64,000 nt of DNA, from NCBI RefSeq assembly GCF_043641665.1, contig NC_092196.1:15621692-15685691 (forward strand), given 5' to 3'. The notes beneath the pieces are model-generated. The model did not search any database. It was not told where the DNA came from and saw only the letters and a program-made list of their open reading frames with translations. The stretch comes from Enoplosus armatus. Taxonomy: Eukaryota > Chordata > Actinopteri > Centrarchiformes > Enoplosidae. How positions within the stretch are numbered: the first letter of the stretch is position 1; each line of letters begins with the position of its first letter. Positions 14,376-27,100 of this stretch are shown here, one piece after another. A program made the translations under genes and the position numbers.

Positions 14376-14639
14376 GGATGGTTCTCAAACTGGGTGGCGT
14401 AGAGCCACTGCAAGGGGGGGCATGGATGTTCAGCAGACCTAAAAGTTGCATGAATATGATTCATGTGGTGACATAAACAAACAAAAGTGCTCTGATGCAA
14501 TCTGAATGTTTTTCTTATTTCAATCGTCCGTATTATTTATGATTGATAAAAATGAAATCCACTTTTGCCGGGGAGGAGGGGCATGAACTTTTATCGGCTT
14601 CTGAAGGGGGACGTGACAGAAGTAGTTTGAGAACCACTG
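14376..14639. mobile_element. hAT-like MITE (non-autonomous DNA transposon)
   Basis: The element is bounded by inverted termini. The left end carries TGGTTCTCAAACTG and the right end carries AGTTTGAGAACCACT, which are reverse complements. This terminus matches the well-known hAT/Charlie type (CAGTGGTTCTCAAACT). Flanking bases GGCCTATG (14,369-14,376) and GGCCTACA (14,639-14,646) are an imperfect 8-bp target duplication, the usual length for hAT elements. The interior, about 260 bp with G-rich segments, has no transposase frame. Confidence 0.75.
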
Positions 14640-15109
14640 GCCTACAGTAACAGCAGTTTCTTCTAGACAGAGAAGTTTCAGGATATTTAACTTGTCGGCT
14701 AACAAAAAAAAAAAATGTTTCATCAAATTATACCACTGAAGTATTTAACGTTCCACAGTCGCGCTGCCTAACTCTGCTCTCGTCAGACGCCTGGTAAGAA
14801 GCCACGTGGTGGGCTCTGCTAAAAGCCACCAACATTCATCATGGCTTTAATGCTATCAAACTCTAATCTGTCTGGGATTTCATGTGTGTTAACACAGCAA
14901 CAAATGCAGAGAGCAAACACTTCAACAGCACTACATAAATGTCTCAATATATTAACTAGACAATAAACAACCTATTCAATTCCAAGGATTTGCATGAGAA
15001 ACGTGAGCATTAGTGAACAGAGACAAGTCTTCTGCCTTTCTGCAGAGGGAAAGGATGACTTCAAACATGATCCTTTGTCAGACGGGATGGAAGATACAGA
15101 CACACAAGC

Positions 15110-15260
15110 CTCTCGGTTTTGGCAGATCTGGGCTCACAATGCCATAGATTAGTAACAGCCTGACCACAGAGCTGAAATAAGCTAATTGCTTAATTAGCTG
15201 ACCCAATTCTATAAGCTTCTTTTAGCATATTAACAAGAGCTATGTAACAAATACTTGTGT
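15110..15260. promoter_or_regulatory. Candidate regulatory block with TAATTA sites
   Basis: The block contains GCTAATTGCTTAATTAGCTG near 15,181-15,200, a nearly palindromic arrangement of two homeodomain cores flanked by AGCT. It resembles a dimeric paired-class site (TAAT-N-ATTA). The surroundings are unique sequence without coding signals. This is a candidate only; conservation in other fish would decide. Confidence 0.25.
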
Positions 15261-18200
15261 TTCACAGGGGTGGTGTTTGTTTATGGAATTACAATAATGA
15301 GGATCAAACACAAAACATACGGTCAATGGCACTCCTTTTATGGAATCTGTGCTTTAGAAATTCAAAGCATTATTTGATTTAAGCAACATGGAGGTGCTTT
15401 TATTTATGTCAAACTCAATTCAGCCTTTGTCTGATCCATAGGCAAATTATCCTGGGTGCTTATTTGTAATTTACATCAATTTTACATCTGCTATCCTTCT
15501 ATATTTTTTGTGCATGTTGTTTTTTCTGCATTTTTTGTAAAGTGTAAAACAATTAAGCTGCTTCGGGGAATAGTTTGACCGCCCTCTCAATATTTCTGGA
15601 CATTTGAGCAACGAGGGACAAACGAGAGAAGGGAGGGAAAATTCTTATTAGATAGAATGATGATTGAAATGGATTAATTTACATTTTCTGCATGCATACT
15701 TTACATACATGATCTTTGCTCAGCACAGGGAGTTCTGGGCAAAAGAGCACTATTTGTATGAGATGAACTCATCTATATGCTAATTCATTGGCATGTAGAC
15801 CTGCTTCATTTCTTCCATTCAGGACTGTTTACCTATTAGCTCTTATAGATGCAAAGGGAATTGGAATATTAAAATCAAAAAGCTAAGGAATACAGAGCAT
15901 TAGCAGTACATCACCTGTTATTATATTTATATTATGGTGGCATTTCTGCCCTTTGTTTAAGCTGTAACCACGATCCAACTTCCAAGACACTTATTACAAA
16001 TAAAATAAGCCACCTCTTTCACTTAAGTGAGACTTGTTGCCCCTGACAAAGGCACATTGGGTTTTCAGAGGTCCTTCAAAGGAGTAGAGCAGACTACACC
16101 CTGCTGAAAACCATCAGCTCTCCTGATTCAAATGAGGAATGATCTGACGCTCACAGACAGAAAACAACTTGGACTGTTTAGCATTTTACAATGTTCCTTT
16201 ATGCCTCAGAATGCAATTCATACCATTACAGAGCAAAATACCTGACTTAAATGTTGCATAGAAACACTAACACTAACTAACATGGCCTTATAAGGAGATG
16301 TTTGACAGATCAAGTTACATGTGATGCTTAAATGCTAATGTAATTTCATATGAACCAGGCTGAAAGAGATGCAATCAACCATTCCTGATTCAGACGACTG
16401 TTGTGTTTAAGAGGATGACAACCCCCTTTCTTATTGTCTATGTAATTCACCAAAATTGCCACTTACAGCTGCTAAGAGCAGGACGTTTCATCTCCAAGCT
16501 TCCTCTGGTCTTTGCTACTCATCCCATTTCTACTTCCTCCAAAAGTGCCACCACTTCATTAACCTTGCCAGGCATGAGATAAGAGAGGCAGTGCATCAAA
16601 GCTGCCTGCCCACAGAGAGAACAGAGCCCTGCATGTCTCCACTACACAGCAGCCATCACACACACTGGCAGATATACAGACCACAAACCATCCAACATGC
16701 AGAAAAGACCTTTTGTGTTCCAAACTGTCATTCAGATTTTTTGTGTGTGTGTGTGCAGGACATCATCATGTTTTAAATATAATGTGTGAGTGGCGTGAAA
16801 ACATTTCCTTGTTCCAAAGGTTTTAAGGGAGTTTGACTGAGAAAGAATGCAAAATAATTGGTCTGGGTCAGACTCTGCATTGCCTCAGACCCAGCAGAGA
16901 CTTATTTAAGGTGTCTCATAGCACTCTTGTAAGAGGAGTTCAGGTACACAGCGCTGTCATCGCTGTGACCTATACACTTAAAACCTTGAAAATGAGAAAA
17001 TTAAACAAGAAAAGCATCAAAGCCAACTTTAGCTCGATGAGTAACAACTCCCGACTTCCTCAAAGCATGAAAGTAGATGGTAGGAAATGTATTAACTGAG
17101 TCACAATATTGTTTTACTTGCACCACATACAAATCTCTCTGGTGCATTTAATCCCTCTACCCACAGTTTCTCAGAAAGGAGGATATAAATTATTTTCCTT
17201 TGGTGGAAACTGCAAATCCCTGTCTGGATTCTGTTAAAAGGCTTAAAATGTCACTAAATGCCAAGGCTGAGACTCCTGCTAACACGTAGGTCTTTAAGAC
17301 AAGATGTTAAAGCGTTGAAAGTTACCTGAAATTGATGAGGTTAATATTCTTATCGCAAACTGGGGCTTCTGTGAAAGTGGATATTGAAAATAGCCAGGTA
17401 ACATATTCATTTATATTCATATTAGAGGCTATCACAAGGATTAGCAGCATAAACACAAATTAAACATTTAATTGTTTATTGTCAGTAGTATTTAGAAAAC
17501 ATGCTACAGTGCATAAATTAAAAGGATTTGGATGTAGAGGGGGGAATTTGCCATAATATAGTATCATCATCGTGTATTTCAGTGAAGAAGACAAGGAAAT
17601 GTTCCCAAAATAACAAGTCAAACTGCTGAATACTGGGCTGTAAATGAGTAATTTACCATGAATATCCTTCTCTATCCCTTTACGGCCATATGGATTTCCA
17701 AACCACGTTATACTAGCATGGAAGGGTCTGTCACTGAAATTTGAAATAGAGGACAAAGGGCCACCGAGCAAATAGGTTTTTTAGACACCATCCTCTGAGT
17801 TCTCTGCCAATGTGAATCAGAGGTAAAATACAGTGCATTAAGTCGACCTCTGAGGCAGCACAGAGGAGGGTAGAGTGAGACATTCTGCTATCTATTAAGA
17901 CTTGCGCTATGTATATATTGTGTTTTGAAGGAATTTTACTGATCCACAAAACCAGCAGGAAAGGATAAGAGTGAGTCCCTAAGACCATGTGGTAAGCAAC
18001 TGCAGTGCAGAATCTCAGGCAAGTTGAAAGTTGCTGTGCCGTTAAGGAGAAAGTCTGGCAGAATCCTGCATGCCCGCTGATAACATGGTTGGATTAAGGA
18101 TGTTTAAGGGAAGTGAAAATTATTCATTTGAGATGGATGAAAGCTGCACTTGTCAAGTCTACCAGTCATGCACTTTATACATTTCATTTCCACTAGCCAG

Positions 18201-18699
18201 CATGCATAATTTCCCCTCAATGCAAATTTCTACACACTGAAAATTGTGAGCATATTTACCCCGCTCCCTTAACACATTCTCTGACACAGAAAATGGATCA
18301 TCTCTATTGAACAGGGAACAAAACAATGCAATTTGGTTTGCGGAGGTTTGAGAATCTAATTTTGTGCAGGAAGTTAAAGTCACAAGACTCTGTAGAATAC
18401 AAACAGCTTTCATTTGAAATCATGCCTGAATCAAAAAGAGACAATGTTTTGTTGCCCTGCTCATCAGAATGACATCTATGGAAATTATTTTAGCAGATGC
18501 CCAATTATCTAAACAGACTTCATGTTTTGAGTGTAATTACTGGTTTTAAGTCACAAACGTCTCGGCCTCAGTGTTGGTCTAGGAGCCTTGTAACTGAGTA
18601 TATATTCTGTATATCTGTCTCTCTATACAAATATTATGATCTCTCTGATGAGAATTAAGTCTCCAGCCTGGATGGCCAATAAATTAGAGGCACGCTTCT

Positions 18700-18795
18700 C
18701 GTTTACTCATCAGAGCTAATGAGCCTGATAAAATTACCTCGAGGATCATAATTACAGGCTAGTGGCAGAGACTCTGGCAGGGACTGGAATAAGAC
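18700..18795. promoter_or_regulatory. Candidate regulatory block
   Basis: A short complex block holds CTAATGAGCCTGATAAAATTACC, GATCATAATTACAGG and GGCAGAGACTCTGGCAGGG, and ends at an AC microsatellite. It has several ATTA cores and a GATAA motif and no coding frame. Its texture suggests a conserved non-coding element, but nothing in the sequence proves function. Confidence 0.18.
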
Positions 18796-19199
18796 GACAC
18801 ACACACACACACACAATTTAGATTGTGTTGCAAGTGGCAGCATACAACAGCTAACCTAAAACATCACAAAGCACTCACGTCTTATTAATAGAATAACAGA
18901 CTAATATCAATGTGCACATGCAAAGATTATACATTGTACATTTTCATTCAGGAAGCCTAAACAATTCAGCTAATGAGACATATAGAAACCTATGTTGTTT
19001 GACATCATCGCATTTAAAAAATGTACAGGATTAACATAATGTAAGGTGCTGAATATTACAATTTCCACCTTTCTGTCAGAGCAGTTCAAACAGATTTTAC
19101 CATCCTTTCATAAAGATTAAGCACTTCATGGGTAATGGCATATTTTAATGAACGATGGCAGCCTGGACACAAGAGCTCACCTCAGAGGATTCCATTTCA

Positions 19200-19445
19200 T
19201 CACACATTCACAGGATGAATTGTTTTACTTATGAATATTAATGTCCCTCTAATTTGAGGCTGTTGTTAATGCTTGTCGCTAGGAGCTTGGCAAATCAGGT
19301 CCCATTCCTGTTAAAACCATGTATTAGACACCCCCCTGACACTAAGCCCTCGCCTTTGATTCTTAATTGCAGAAGTGCAAGCATTTGCAGTAGATGGGGC
19401 GCAAAGCTTTAATTAACTCTAATATCACACATTCAGTCTCGACTG
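19200..19445. promoter_or_regulatory. Candidate regulatory block with TCF/LEF-like and homeodomain sites
   Basis: Non-repetitive sequence containing GCCTTTGATTC (TCF/LEF-like, CTTTGAT) near 19,350, TCTTAATTGCAG at about 19,361 and GCTTTAATTAACTC at about 19,407. The last is a tandem homeodomain core. No exon is supported. The combination resembles an embryonic enhancer, by inference only. Confidence 0.22.
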
Positions 19446-20946
19446 TCACACACATCACGCATGGCATTTTGTACCAATATCATCCCCAACTCTGCTCAGC
19501 TAGAAAGATTGTGTTCCAAGTTCATGATCACAATTTCATGCATCTCAAAATGAGGGATATGTAGTTTATAAGTAGCTGCAATATATTGACGCCAGTGAAT
19601 TATCTTGATGCCATCCTTAAAAAACCTTATTAAAAGCATACATTGATGCAGCTCAGTGATTACTCCACAGCTTTAATGCAAAGGAGTCACAGAATTGTTG
19701 GTTTCTTACTGAAAGCATCGTCTGATCTTGGCAGTCGTTGAATCAACAGTCACTGGTGAAGCTTGTAACATGGGAAGTGGAGTGCTAAAAAGTTCAGGGA
19801 TGTGTTTAAATAGAAGGATGTGTGCCAAAGGAAGCCGTTATTAAGTAAATAATTCAACCTCTCATACACACTAATCTTCAAAGGATTTATTGGACAACAG
19901 ATTTCAAGTTTAAAAATACTATAAATAGAGTACAAGTACATACCATTCAATAACACTTAAAATGCAACATTACAGTACATTCCTTACAAACACTGCGAAT
20001 GCCATTTTCACACTCGAGTGACTCCAAACGTCGTTTGAACATTTAAATAGCTCAGGTACGGAGCATTTCTGATGCAGATATTAGTAAAGAGTAATGTTTA
20101 ATTAAACCCGGTTTGAAGATAAAGAGCTCAATACAACCTATAGTTTATAAGCCTTCCCCGGCCATAAGCTACAGCTCTACCTAATCCTCTTTCACATAAC
20201 ATTATTGCATCAGCACAGCTGAACATTTTTGCAGCATTTATAAAATTAGCAAAGAAATTAACTGTCCGTACTGTGGCAAATTGGATTTCCAAGTTCGTGC
20301 CTTGTGATACAGCATACCCAGGCTGCCACCTACAGTACAGTGTGAGAGAGGTACTGCAGTCTGCAGCAAGGCAGTTCAACATGTGTGGCTCTCCATTTTA
20401 CACTCCACAGCCATTCAAACTTAATTGTCAAGGCTTTTTCTCCTGCTAATATTCTTACAGTAAATGTGTTAAAATCCATAAATAAATACTGAATTATTTC
20501 ATTTTGGATCAAGACTGTTGAAGGATTACACATTTATTCTGCTCATTCTTATTTGCATGTGGAACAGCCAGTGTTCTGTAATTTGGAAATAATAATAGTT
20601 TGTTTTTAACTGCCAACATTTTTGACCCACTGAAAGTCAAATAATTAATTTAATTTGATTCCAATCATTCAATAAATATACAGCATCTTTACATAACAAA
20701 CATATCCATGAACGATGGCATTTTTTCGACACTCGTGACACTGCAGTCTAATCATTATAAGGGAAATGCTCGCAGCATAATTAACCACCATCATCTTATT
20801 GAAAAAAAACATTGTGAAAAAACATAACACTCCTTGTGAAAAAAGCAAAGATTGAATCATAAGCCATTTAGAAATTCTCACCCCACTTAACGCCAAACGA
20901 AGAACTGAAGGTGAATGTTGAACAAAAATAAAATTGTCAATGAACC

Positions 20947-20952
20947 TTTATT
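20947..20952 (-). terminator. micall2: Putative micall2 polyadenylation signal
   Basis: Plus-strand TTTATT reads AATAAA on the minus strand. It lies about 230 bp past the micall2 stop codon. It is the first canonical hexamer in a plausible 3' UTR, which would place cleavage near 20,920-20,935. Confidence 0.55.
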
Positions 20953-21181
20953 TTGAAATATTCTGATACAACTAGAAACACACATGACTTGATCCATTAT
21001 GCTTCCTAATTTGATATCTTTTCATTTGCCTTCTCGTTAGCACAGTATGTACTGCAGTACTTAGATATAAAACCCTTAAAAATCTTAAAAAGAGATGATA
21101 ATAATCATACTAATAATAATAATATAATAAGACAACGACTTTCAGTTCAGCATGAAACTTTAGTAAAAATTGCCCTGAGGC

Positions 21182-24100
21182 TCATTCCACTCGTCTTTTA
21201 CTTCTCCGCCTGAACAGTTTTGAGATGGAGGATTTCCTTTTATTTTTGGCTTTCTTTACTCCTATTCACCAGAAAACAGTGTATATTAGAATGATGCACT
21301 CAAAGTGAAAAATCTCATCTAAAAGAAAACCATTTTAAACAATACTCACCAAGATTTTGCATCATTTCATTCAACTGCTGATCCTCCTCCACTTCCCTGA
21401 AATTGTTAAAAAAAAAAAAAAAAGTGATTAGTGATCACTCCTGTAACTTAAACATTAATTATAAGGTGCATTATGTTACCTCAGCCGGTCTTCATCCAGA
21501 CCCTCCACAATCGCATTTCTGCCGTCCACAATCTCCATCAGTCTCTGCATCAACTTCTTCTCCCGCTGTTGCTCCTCTCTAGACTTTAAATGATCTGTGA
21601 AACCAAGTTGACAGACTTTAGCGTTGGGAAAAGAAAGTAACAGAGCTGCTGTTGAGAAGTGGAGTAAGTGATCTCTTACCTGGCTTCTCCAGCAGCCTAC
21701 GAAGTTCCCCCTCCACACCTGGCTGCTGCTGCTCCAGCTCCTGAGTCCTGGCTCTGAGATATGCAATCATTAATAACATCAACAAAAAAAAAATTACAAC
21801 TTTCGCAAAACTAAACTGTCTTGAACAAATATATTTAATTTGACAGTTAATAAGTTTGAATTCTTCCTGATAAGCGTATAAGAATAATGACAATTATAAC
21901 ACCGGGCTTCATTTTTATAGCGGAACATCATTGGAAAATATTTCAAGGTATGGAGTTGTTAATATAATTCAAAATAAAAATAGCTTTTATGGCACACAGG
22001 CTGTAGTAGAAGCCTTTCTGAGGTAAACAATTACAACTGAAATTGGGAGCAAACAAACAAATTAGTTCAAATACAATATGGATGGCAGGTCCTTTAACAA
22101 CCTCACTGTGCATCAGCCCTTACCTTTTAAGCTATAAAACAAGAAGTACTCACATGTACACAAGCTCTGATTCCTTTCTAATGTACATCTGCTTTTTTCG
22201 AATAAGGGTGAACCAGTCAACCATCAGTGGGTCCATCAATATGTCCCCCTCTCCCTCTGAAAGACCAAATTTAAAAAAATGTCAGTAATAGACAGATATT
22301 ATTGATGAGATATAGTATAATAAACTTCAATAATGGTCACAGTGTAATGTATAAGCCCTGATGTATACATACTGGGTAAAAATTCATGAATTAATTAATC
22401 GTGATCATTTGAAGTATTCAACAACACCTATAATGCCTGTAGAGACTCTACATTTCTTTAAATGTTGCATTTATTATCTGCTCTGGCTAACTTACAGTAC
22501 AGTTTCACGCAACTCAACTAAATGTTTCTGACTTGTGAGTAAATGAAATCCCGCAGGGATAAATTAAGCTCAAACACAGTGTTCAATTTTGGCTTTGTGC
22601 TCTTCTGATGTCAAATAATGCAATGACTGAGATTAAAGAGCAAGCTGTAGAATGATTCTGCTTTCACATTATACATTTTGGTTATTTAAAAAAAAAAAAA
22701 AAGACATTTTACATCAGTGACTTTTTTAATCCAACTATCAAGAAGCCTCTCCTCATCCAGAATCATGGCTCATGTTATTTTCACCATATCAACTCTTTGT
22801 TATCATATGACTGTATTAGCTAGACAATAATACAATTAAGTCCGATAACAAATTAGGTGTTTGGATAATTTGGCTGGTATGCAGCAGCAGGGTGCAGGGT
22901 TGTTGAGATGGAGGGTGACTCACCTCCTGGGACCATGTCAACACTTCACTTAAGGGACTGTAGCAGCCAATAGTTGTGAGGATTTGTTTCTTTTCTTTGT
23001 CAAATATCAAAGAAAACTGAATGTCTTTGGGTTTTAGAGTGGTTGCACAAAACAAGCATTTTAAAATGTCACCATAGCAAATTATAATGAGCATTTCTCA
23101 TGATTTTCTGATATTTCATGTAGAAAAACATTTGTATTCATCACTTATTTAAAAATGATTTAGGTCCAGTAGGGATTAGCTTCATTTGTATTTTTCCTGA
23201 AAATGTGTTTTAGAGGATTGCGCTCAAAAAGTCAAAGACAGTGATTAATACATAAAAATAAATATATTATTAAATATATTCCCAAAGCAGTAATCATGCT
23301 TTAGGGATTCCTTTGGTACACCACAGTATGGTGATATGCACTGCAACACATCACAGCTTGCATTTTCTGCTTCACCAAGTCAGACTGGATTACCTGAGTA
23401 GGTGGATCAATAGATTTTGAGTGAATATTTGCCAATCCCAATTAGTGACTAATCAATCAAAACACACACCAAAGCCACATTTACTGATCAGGACAGAGAC
23501 TGAGGACAAGGCAGTGTACATCCTGCCATCATGATTTTATTCTGCATTGAACTAGAGTGCCAGGGTTTAGTTTTTTGACGGCAAATTCCAGTTGAGAAGT
23601 AGATGATCTCCTAGGAGGTGTGCAATTGATGTCAAATTCTGGCCAAGCGATTGCATGCTCAAGCTTCCTAGGTGGTGCGTAGGAAAAGTATGCAATCGAC
23701 CAGAATATATATTACTATACCCAAGTCATGTTGACCTTGAGCAAAGCAATCAGGCCCCCTACTCCCACTACCTCAAAAGAGAAGCAACATCCCTGTGGGC
23801 TGTCTGTGCCTCTCACCTCATTTGGCTGCAGAAACAGTAATAGAAATGGCAGGTAAATCCCCAAACACACACACACACGCCACGCTTCAGCTGACGGTGA
23901 GTGAATGTGTGTGTCCCGTGTGAAGCAACCAGGACACAACTCTGCACGAGAGATACTCTCACTGAAGCAGCAGTGGGATTCGGCAGGTTGCACAAATACA
24001 ATAAAATATCAACGTTTGCGTTGAGGTTATTCACTGCAAGAGAGTAAAAATTGACTGCTGCACTGATAGCTTCTGCCTCAAAATAATATTTTTTAAAATT

Positions 24101-27100
24101 GCACCGATTGTTTCTGACATGTCAACATTCAATTTTATTTGCACGTCTAAACAGGAAAAAGGAAGTAGGAAAAATACGTTGCAGGGGAAGAGTGACAGGA
24201 AAAAAGTACCTTCCTCACAGCTGCGGAGTTTCTTTTCCAGCTCCACACCTTCCTTCTCCAACTGAGCCAAGTTTGTCTCAATATCATTCAGCTCCCCTTC
24301 AATCTGCTCCACTGGAATATGATAAGACTTCACCTGATATAAAACAAAAGAACTTAAGAGTCACAGTCAAGTATAGATAACTTTAATTTGAAAATTCCAT
24401 CTTTGGCCACTTAAACGTAAAGAAGGTCGTCCATTTTTTACTGGGAATGTAATGAAAGCATATTTGTAGAGCTGTTAATTAATCTCTTAAGAGACTTAAT
24501 GGAGGGAACTTACAGAGGGTGACCTCATTTCAGTCCTGGAGGCGTTGGTGGGTGACAAATACTTTCCCTTTTTAGCGCCTAAGAGGTAGATAAAATAGGA
24601 TTAGATAGTCCTTTCATGGCAGCTTTTCAGAAAAGCATTGTCACATATGACTTCACCTGATTTATTTTCAGTGAAAAATTACTGTTTATATATGAAATCA
24701 ACAAGATGGTTGAGGCCATGTATGTGAGGCTTTGATGATGATATTTTTAATCAACCTGACGGATTTCCGTGATTGGCTGGAGCAGTCGATGAAGAACTAA
24801 TAGATTCTGCAGCTGGTCGCCTGGGTGGGGATTTCACAGATGAGTGACTCCCATGTTTAAAACCTAAAATAAGGACAGGAAGGTTTACATGCTGTAGATC
24901 TGCAGAAAGTTCAATCTGCTAATGCCTTTTTCTGTTTTCTGCTAAAGACATGCAACAGCTTGTCTGTATGGGAATCAGTGTGTGTGAATGTTGCTTTGTG
25001 AGCAGTATGCAGACTGAAATATCTCAACAACTTTTGAATGCTTTACCATCAAACTACAAATGTTTCACTGTCCCCAGAGGATAAAGCCAAATTACTTTGG
25101 AGTTTCAGCTCATTGTTTTTCTGTCGGGCCCACAACTTTACCATTTTGGTTCACTCTCACCGCTCTCATAGAGTTGTTTTTGGCACAGCAAAAAAGCTCT
25201 AAAACGCACTGTACACTACTTGTACACATAGTGGAGCATTTAGCAGCTAAAGAGCCAGAAATTTCCCTCAGGAGTTCTGAAAATCCAGAAACTTAGCTAA
25301 AAGACTGGACTTGCAAATAGTCTATTTACGCCATAGACAAAACATATAGATATTGTAACGTTACACAGCTTAATTTTTTATGGGAACTGCCAAGACAAGC
25401 TCAAAAAAGTGTTACAAGCACAATATTCTATACCACAATGCACCTTATTGACTAGGTCAAATAGTACCGAAGACAAAGAGTGTATATTCTGAACATGGAG
25501 TCAGTTTGTATTAGCAGAGTGTTGGATATCAAAAAAGGTCCACTAGTAGACAAATGTCTCTTATTATAATGTACAGAAGCAACTTACCCAGGTTTCCAGA
25601 GCCAAGCGGAGGTGCCTGGTAGGAGACTTCCCTAAAGTGTGCAGGATCAAACAGAGCAAAGCTAACTGGAGGTACTGCAGGTGTTGGAGCAGAGGGAGGC
25701 CTTGTTGTACTGATGGAGACATTAGAGGAAGTCGTGGACATGAATCCAGGCTTACGTGGCTCAGTCAAGGCTTCAGCTTCAGTATCTCTGTAAGAAAAAC
25801 ACAATGAAATCACTCTTTAAGTGTGTCACCATTTAAAAATGGTGTAAAAGTACAGCATTTATCTGACGTAAATTGTGTAATTACACCTATAGGCTGAACA
25901 TAAAGAATGAAATATAAGAAAAGGCCTCACCTTTTTATTTTGTAAAGATAAAAGGTGGCGAAAACATTGAAGGAATCATCAGCAGGGATTAGAAATGAGA
26001 CAGTCTAGTGTTAGAGCAGGAAAGGTTCAGGCCTGGCACTCCTTGGGGCTTGTTAGGATGCGGGACAGAGCTAGCGGCTGCACTCTGAGCCAGTCAACAT
26101 TAACAGGGATGGACGGAGCTCTATGATTCTGCATTCTGGAGAGTGAATAAGCTGAATGGTCAGAGATGTTTTAAGACAAATCTTTCAAGCTGTTTTTTGT
26201 CCACTTGTGTAACCTCCCACTTCCACCAAAGTGAGTTATTAGGTAAAATATACTTACTTCAGACCTAGCTCAGTTTTCAAAGGTTTGAGCTTTGATTGCC
26301 ACTCGTAGATTGGATCTGCAGACAAATGATTGACAGAAAAAGTTGAGTGAATGACGAAAATAAAATCATGATGGCAAAAGAAAGCTTATCACTACTTCAT
26401 CTGTCACATGTATAACTGTTGAAATCATTCTTGAATTAAAAACCAGGGACACGTTATCACATTGACTTTCATTTGACATCTGCTTTAGCAATGAAGTGTG
26501 CACTCAAAGCAGTTCAACTTCCTGTACACAATAAACAAAAGACTCCCTTGACTTTTCTCCGTGTCACACTCACCAGGTAATGAGCAGCTGATTGTAAGTG
26601 CAGCTTCATTATCTAGTCTCTCATAACAATGCAACTGATCTTCACCTGCACAACTGTGTTAAAGACCCAAATGATGCATGAGACAAACTGTCTTCAAATG
26701 GATAAATGCACAAACTCACAAAATTTGACAAGAGGTGATCTTGACTTCCATGACAAGTTAGAGTAATGTCCACGGTCAAAATGTGGTCCATATTAGCTGG
26801 CAACATAATTACTTTCCATGATAGGGAGACTTCTATCAAAGACGATAATTTGATGACCATTTATATTAGAAACCAACAATAATTGTGTTTCTGTCTGAAA
26901 AGCCACTGACTGTCAGGATGCTGCAGCCATGCATGCACATCCATCCAAAGAGAATGACAGTTCAACTATGAAAGTTCATTACAAGTATGAGACAGAAATT
27001 AAAATGTCAGTATCCAACATTGAGCCAACATCATGCTAAACGCACTGGCTGTATAAATAGGGCAAAAATGACAAAAGGGCTTTGTTTTCTATGAATGCGT

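Larger units (their letters stand above)
41..20940. other. Gene-free AT-rich tract downstream of micall2
   Basis: No exon with flanking splice sites and no recognisable protein was found on either strand in these 20.9 kb. The open frames are short and end at random. The tract holds CA/GT microsatellites (6,581-6,657; 10,393-10,436; a short AC run at 18,795-18,815), homopolymers (A at 2,237-2,252; T at 11,055-11,070), a telomere-like CCTAAC run at about 5,086-5,107, a hAT-like MITE and one copy of an unclassified repeat. Several stretches without repeats are rich in TAATTA and CAATTA motifs and look like developmental non-coding elements. They are listed separately. Confidence 0.7.
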
